DNA of 64,000 bases, taken from positions 17,818,197 to 17,882,196 of the forward strand of contig NC_061774.1 of NCBI RefSeq assembly GCF_022458985.1, written 5' to 3'. The position numbers and the translations under genes are program-made. Of this stretch, positions 49,440-64,000 are shown one piece after another. How positions within the stretch are numbered: position 1 is the stretch's first letter; every line of letters starts with the position of its first letter. The DNA is from Mugil cephalus. Its lineage: Eukaryota > Chordata > Actinopteri > Mugiliformes > Mugilidae. The notes under the pieces were generated by a model. That model did no database searches. It worked only from the letters and a program-made list of their open reading frames with translations, and had not been told where the DNA came from.

Positions 49440-49690
49440 ATCCAATCGCGGCCTTCTAAATTAGATATGCAAAAAGTAAAAAAAGAAATTAATTTTCTGC
49501 TGATGACCGGGTATGCAAATGATGACTCAATTATGGTGGGCTGGTGCCTTTGCAATTAATAACCTTGGAATCATCATTAACTAATATGTTTAGGAGGAAA
49601 CTTGTCAGGCTAACCATGTTCACCATGCCATCGGTAATGCATTAATGAATTAGATTCATTAGAGAAAGGAGCCCTAGCGGGGGAAGGGAT
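49440..49690. promoter_or_regulatory. Candidate conserved non-coding element D, with POU octamer
   Basis: Unique sequence with a perfect octamer ATGCAAAT (49513-49520), an AP-1 site TGACTCA (49523-49529) three bases away, AATTAATTTTCTGCTGA, and ATGCATTAATGAATTAG. It lies just beyond the predicted ebf1 3' end. Regulatory role is inferred. Confidence 0.35.
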
Positions 49691-49909
49691 GCAGGCCTGT
49701 TTCTGACCTGTGGAATTATATGATGCCAGTCGTCTATTCTTAGTCAGCTGCCTGTCAGCTACTTGGAGGAGACATTTCCAGTCAAAAAAAAGAAACTCTC
49801 GTTAACAACCGGTGCTCGACCGGCGGAGGGAGTGACATTGTTGTCCCCTGGTCGCGAGGAACAAACCACGAACGAGGCGCAATCCAAAAGAAAACGACAC
49901 CCGACAAAG

Positions 49910-52900
49910 TCACAGACAAGAGGTAACTTTAATTCAACATTGTGAGAGTCCAAAAGCTCAATTTTCATCAAAAACAATAACAATCTATACAGTAGAATTT
50001 TTTTTTTCTTCCCTTATATCGTAGAGCTGTTCAGTGTATTTGCAGTCAAAGACAAACAGAGGAAAAAATAGACACCAGCTATTTGGTTTGCATCTTCTTT
50101 TTTTGTTTTGTTTGTTTGTTACCTAAATACAAAACTTTGTCACCCATTAACTGATATTCATGTTCGGGATGGAACTCCGCGTACAAAGATGCCATTGTAT
50201 GACAACAGACCTCTGTAGTTCATTTGAAACAGATATGTTGCGGCCCCTCCCGTCCCGGCCCAGACCGGCACAGGCACACAAGTGCCTGAAAAACACTCGT
50301 CTGTCAGCAGGCGCCTCTGTTAAAGCGGTCCTTTCTAGCCACTCAACAAAACCAGGCTCTAGAAAAGAAAAGCGGAGAGAAAAGCCCTATTCTCTGTCCA
50401 GCAACAGCTTGAAGACACACGGGAGACACAAAGAAAAGACTACAGAAATGGCTGATGGGCCAAGGAGCTCCCTTTCATGCTTCATCGCAGGTTCTTGTTC
50501 TGTTTAGCTTGTAATGAAGCTGTATTGTCCAAATAGAGCGAGAGAAGGACTGGGGAGGAGGAGGAGGAGGAGGTGGAGGAGGAGGAGGGAGGGATCGGCT
50601 GTCTGATACTGGAGTCAGACCTACGACTCCATGCCGGAGATTAACATTGTGCTGTGACGGTGCCTGTCTTCACCGTGCGTCCATCTGTACTACAATTAAA
50701 GCAGCTCCGCGCTGTCACACCATTACCCTCTGGTTTACGAGAAACGCTGCCATCCTGTTGTTGTTCGTTAATTGAAAAGAAGCTACATAATCGCTACACG
50801 TTTAAAAAAAAAAAAAAAAAAAATTAAATAAATAAAGACACAACCGTGAGCGCTAACGTACAGCAAGCACAGTTGAGACAGGCCGCTACGAGCGTCCTTC
50901 AAAGCGTGCCATAGCTGTCGCATTATAGTACATCGGGGTGTGTGATTTTTGAATTATGGCTCTTTGTATTCTCGTCTGGCTTCACCACCAAACAGACTGG
51001 GTTTGTGCTTTGTCCCCAAGTTCTCATGAATTCCTCTGTGGCAATAGACAATTGTGGTGAGGGTAGAAAACTGTACACGTGATTGAATGAAGAATGGGTT
51101 TGCATTGTTAAGGCATCTAGACTGCTGGTAAAGATTACAGTGACAGAAAATAAAAAAGAAAGAGTATATAGATACAGTATGTAAGCAGGCATAAATAACA
51201 TAGGAAAAGAAAGAACAGAGAGAGGGGGAGGAGAAAAGAGGAACACAAAGAAAGAAAAACTATTTCTCTTGGTTTCTGCACACACACACGCAAAAAAAAA
51301 AAGAAATATCACTCAAGAGAAAGAACCCATGCATATTATCAGTTCAAGAACAGTATCAATCTGAAAGCCTCAAACAAAAAAAAGATATAGATTTACAGTA
51401 TATATTAATGTGTGTTTATATTCTTAAAAAATCTACTTCAACCAAATAACTCTGGATAAGATGCTACTTTTTTTTTTTGCCATACAATAAACATTTTCAT
51501 AAGGAACAAAAACTGATTTTTTTTTATTAACTTACAAATAATACAAAAATAGACAATGGCATGTATTTGAATCAACAAATGAAAGCATGGTATACCGACG
51601 CAAAAACAATCAACATACAAAACAACGACTAAAAAAAAAAAAAAAAAGATAAAAAAGTCACATTTAAATAGTGAGAGACAAACAACGGCAAATAATGAAA
51701 CAAAACACGGCGAAATATGTTCACTTACTGTATTAAACTTACACAACACAACTAAACGAGGGTGAGAGTCAATGTACAAATACAAGGGATAAATACATTA
51801 TTTATAGGTATATTTTACAGGAATCCCCCTTTTTGTATCCAAATCCATCATGTTTAGCAGATGAGATATTGACAACACACAGTAAATCTATCTCCTGTAC
51901 TGAGAAGCTGCCTTAAGACATTTAATGTTTACATTTTCAAACTATATCTATCGTCGCCCCAACAAAAAAAAAGAAGTGTCAAATGAAACTATTTTTTTTT
52001 TTTATATATACAAAAATATATCACATATATCACGCTTTTATTCTAATTTGATATTTGCTAGACTCCTTCAGTACAGTGCTGGCTGGACGCGCACATCCTC
52101 TGGCTTTTCAAGTCGTCACTAAAACGTCAATTTTGGCTAAACCGTCGACCCTTTTCTTCACACGACAAAGCAGAAAAGCATATTGCAAACAGCTCAATCC
52201 TCACAGTTTTATTAAAAATTTCAAACAGACAAACCAAATGAGAGAAGATACAAAAAAAAGAAAAGAAACGAAAAGAAAAGAAAGAGAGAAAGGCGTGGTT
52301 TCTGATGTTGAAACAGCATTGGGGGCGATTTTGACCACTTTTAGATTTATGGGGTAATTAGCAGCAAAAATCGAGTTTGTTCTTTTCTGTCCGTCTTTGT
52401 GTTTTTGTGTTGTTGACCTTCGTTCTGCTTGGCCAGTGTGTCGTTACGTGTTTTCTTTGTTTTGTCCCCACCCTCCACCCCCCCCTCTCTCTTCAGTGAG
52501 CCGGCTGAGCTTCTATTGTGATAGGAGTTATGTAAACTTCAAGGCCAAACCAACACTTCACTGTTGTTTGTGCGAGACGGCGTGGGGGCCTCCAGTAATC
52601 AAACCCAAACCTTACAGGCATAAACATAAAGATAAATAAATGCTCTTTTCATGAGGTCAGTGTCACACTGTGGGCAAACTATCAGTCTCTATACACTCCG
52701 TCCAACGCGGCTGTCAGAGAAGCTACACTAATTCAACCAATAGGGAAATAACATCAAAAAAGGTTCATATTGTCCCCCTTTTTCTTTTTTTTTCCTCTCC
52801 CCTATCCCTTCAGATGAAATCCCAATGGAAAGGCCTGAGTTTAACAGAGTCCTGCGTCGTATCTTGACTTCCTTCAGTTCAGCTCCGGAGCATAACAGAG

Positions 52901-52968
52901 GCTCGCCAGACTCCACCACTGTGTCTTTTCCTCTCAACATCCGCAAATCTCCAGCCATCCCAGATCCT
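49910..52968 (-). other. ebf1: ebf1 3'UTR
   Basis: About 3 kb of AT-rich sequence with poly(A)/poly(T) runs follows the ebf1 stop codon. It includes a Pumilio-type UGUAUAUA (minus strand, 52005-52012) and a (GAG)n patch near 50559-50588. Its frames have no protein resemblance. The far end is set by the signal at 49928. Confidence 0.55.
49928..49933 (-). terminator. ebf1: Candidate ebf1 poly(A) signal (ATTAAA)
   Basis: The transcript strand reads ATTAAA. It is followed by GU-rich sequence (GTGTCGTTTTC, then TCGTTCGTGGTTTGTT at about 49862-49877), which fits a downstream element. Closer alternative sites within the 3'UTR cannot be excluded. Confidence 0.45.

Positions 52969-64000
<11,032 letters not shown>

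Noticed and set aside
50923..51785. Two Phe/Val/Leu-rich minus-strand frames
   Set aside because: They lie in the AT-rich ebf1 3'UTR, and their hydrophobic look comes from poly(T)-type sequence.

Overview
This is a window of vertebrate nuclear DNA, almost certainly from a ray-finned (teleost) fish. The exons are short, with GT-AG introns mostly of 0.1 to 4 kb. CA/TG, GA and trinucleotide microsatellites are dense, and there are relics of Tc1/mariner and hAT-like transposons. Four protein-coding genes can be read exon by exon: thg1l (minus), lsm11 (plus), clint1 (minus) and ebf1 (minus, 3' half only). The same four genes are neighbours on human 5q33.3. I saw no operons, CRISPR arrays, rRNA or tRNA genes.

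Layout: 1-830 is the gene-poor left edge. thg1l (tRNA-His guanylyltransferase) has coding exons from 5202 down to 989. A head-to-head promoter region (about 5213-6119) with two ZNF143/SBF-like motifs separates it from lsm11 (U7 snRNP protein), whose four coding exons run 6120-10507 with a poly(A) signal at 10700. lsm11 and clint1 converge: the clint1 3'UTR ends near 11890, its stop codon is at 13915 and its start codon at 25647. The 12 coding exons of clint1 join in frame to 647 residues. From about 25.9 to 49.9 kb lies a gene desert of microsatellites, purine tracts, one Tc1 relic and several AT-rich, homeodomain/POU-site-rich blocks that look like conserved non-coding elements. From about 49.9 kb to the right edge is the 3' part of ebf1: a 3 kb 3'UTR, a 32-nt last coding exon, and five more coding exons up to 62368. 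The rest of ebf1 (DNA-binding and IPT domains) lies beyond the window.

The genes do not form one pathway. thg1l adds the G-1 residue to tRNA-His, lsm11 serves histone pre-mRNA 3' processing, clint1 (epsinR) is a clathrin adaptor at the trans-Golgi/endosome, and ebf1 is a developmental transcription factor. The likely reason they stay together is that housekeeping genes sit beside a developmental regulator whose enhancers occupy the desert (inference). I found no convincing new biological system. The most useful leads are the ZNF143-type promoter elements, the two thg1l start codons, the NAGNAG acceptor and GGGGC-repeat in clint1, the duplicated helix exons and pyrimidine-flanked last exon of ebf1, the promoter-proximal GCTAGC/GTTAGC cluster, and the candidate enhancers.
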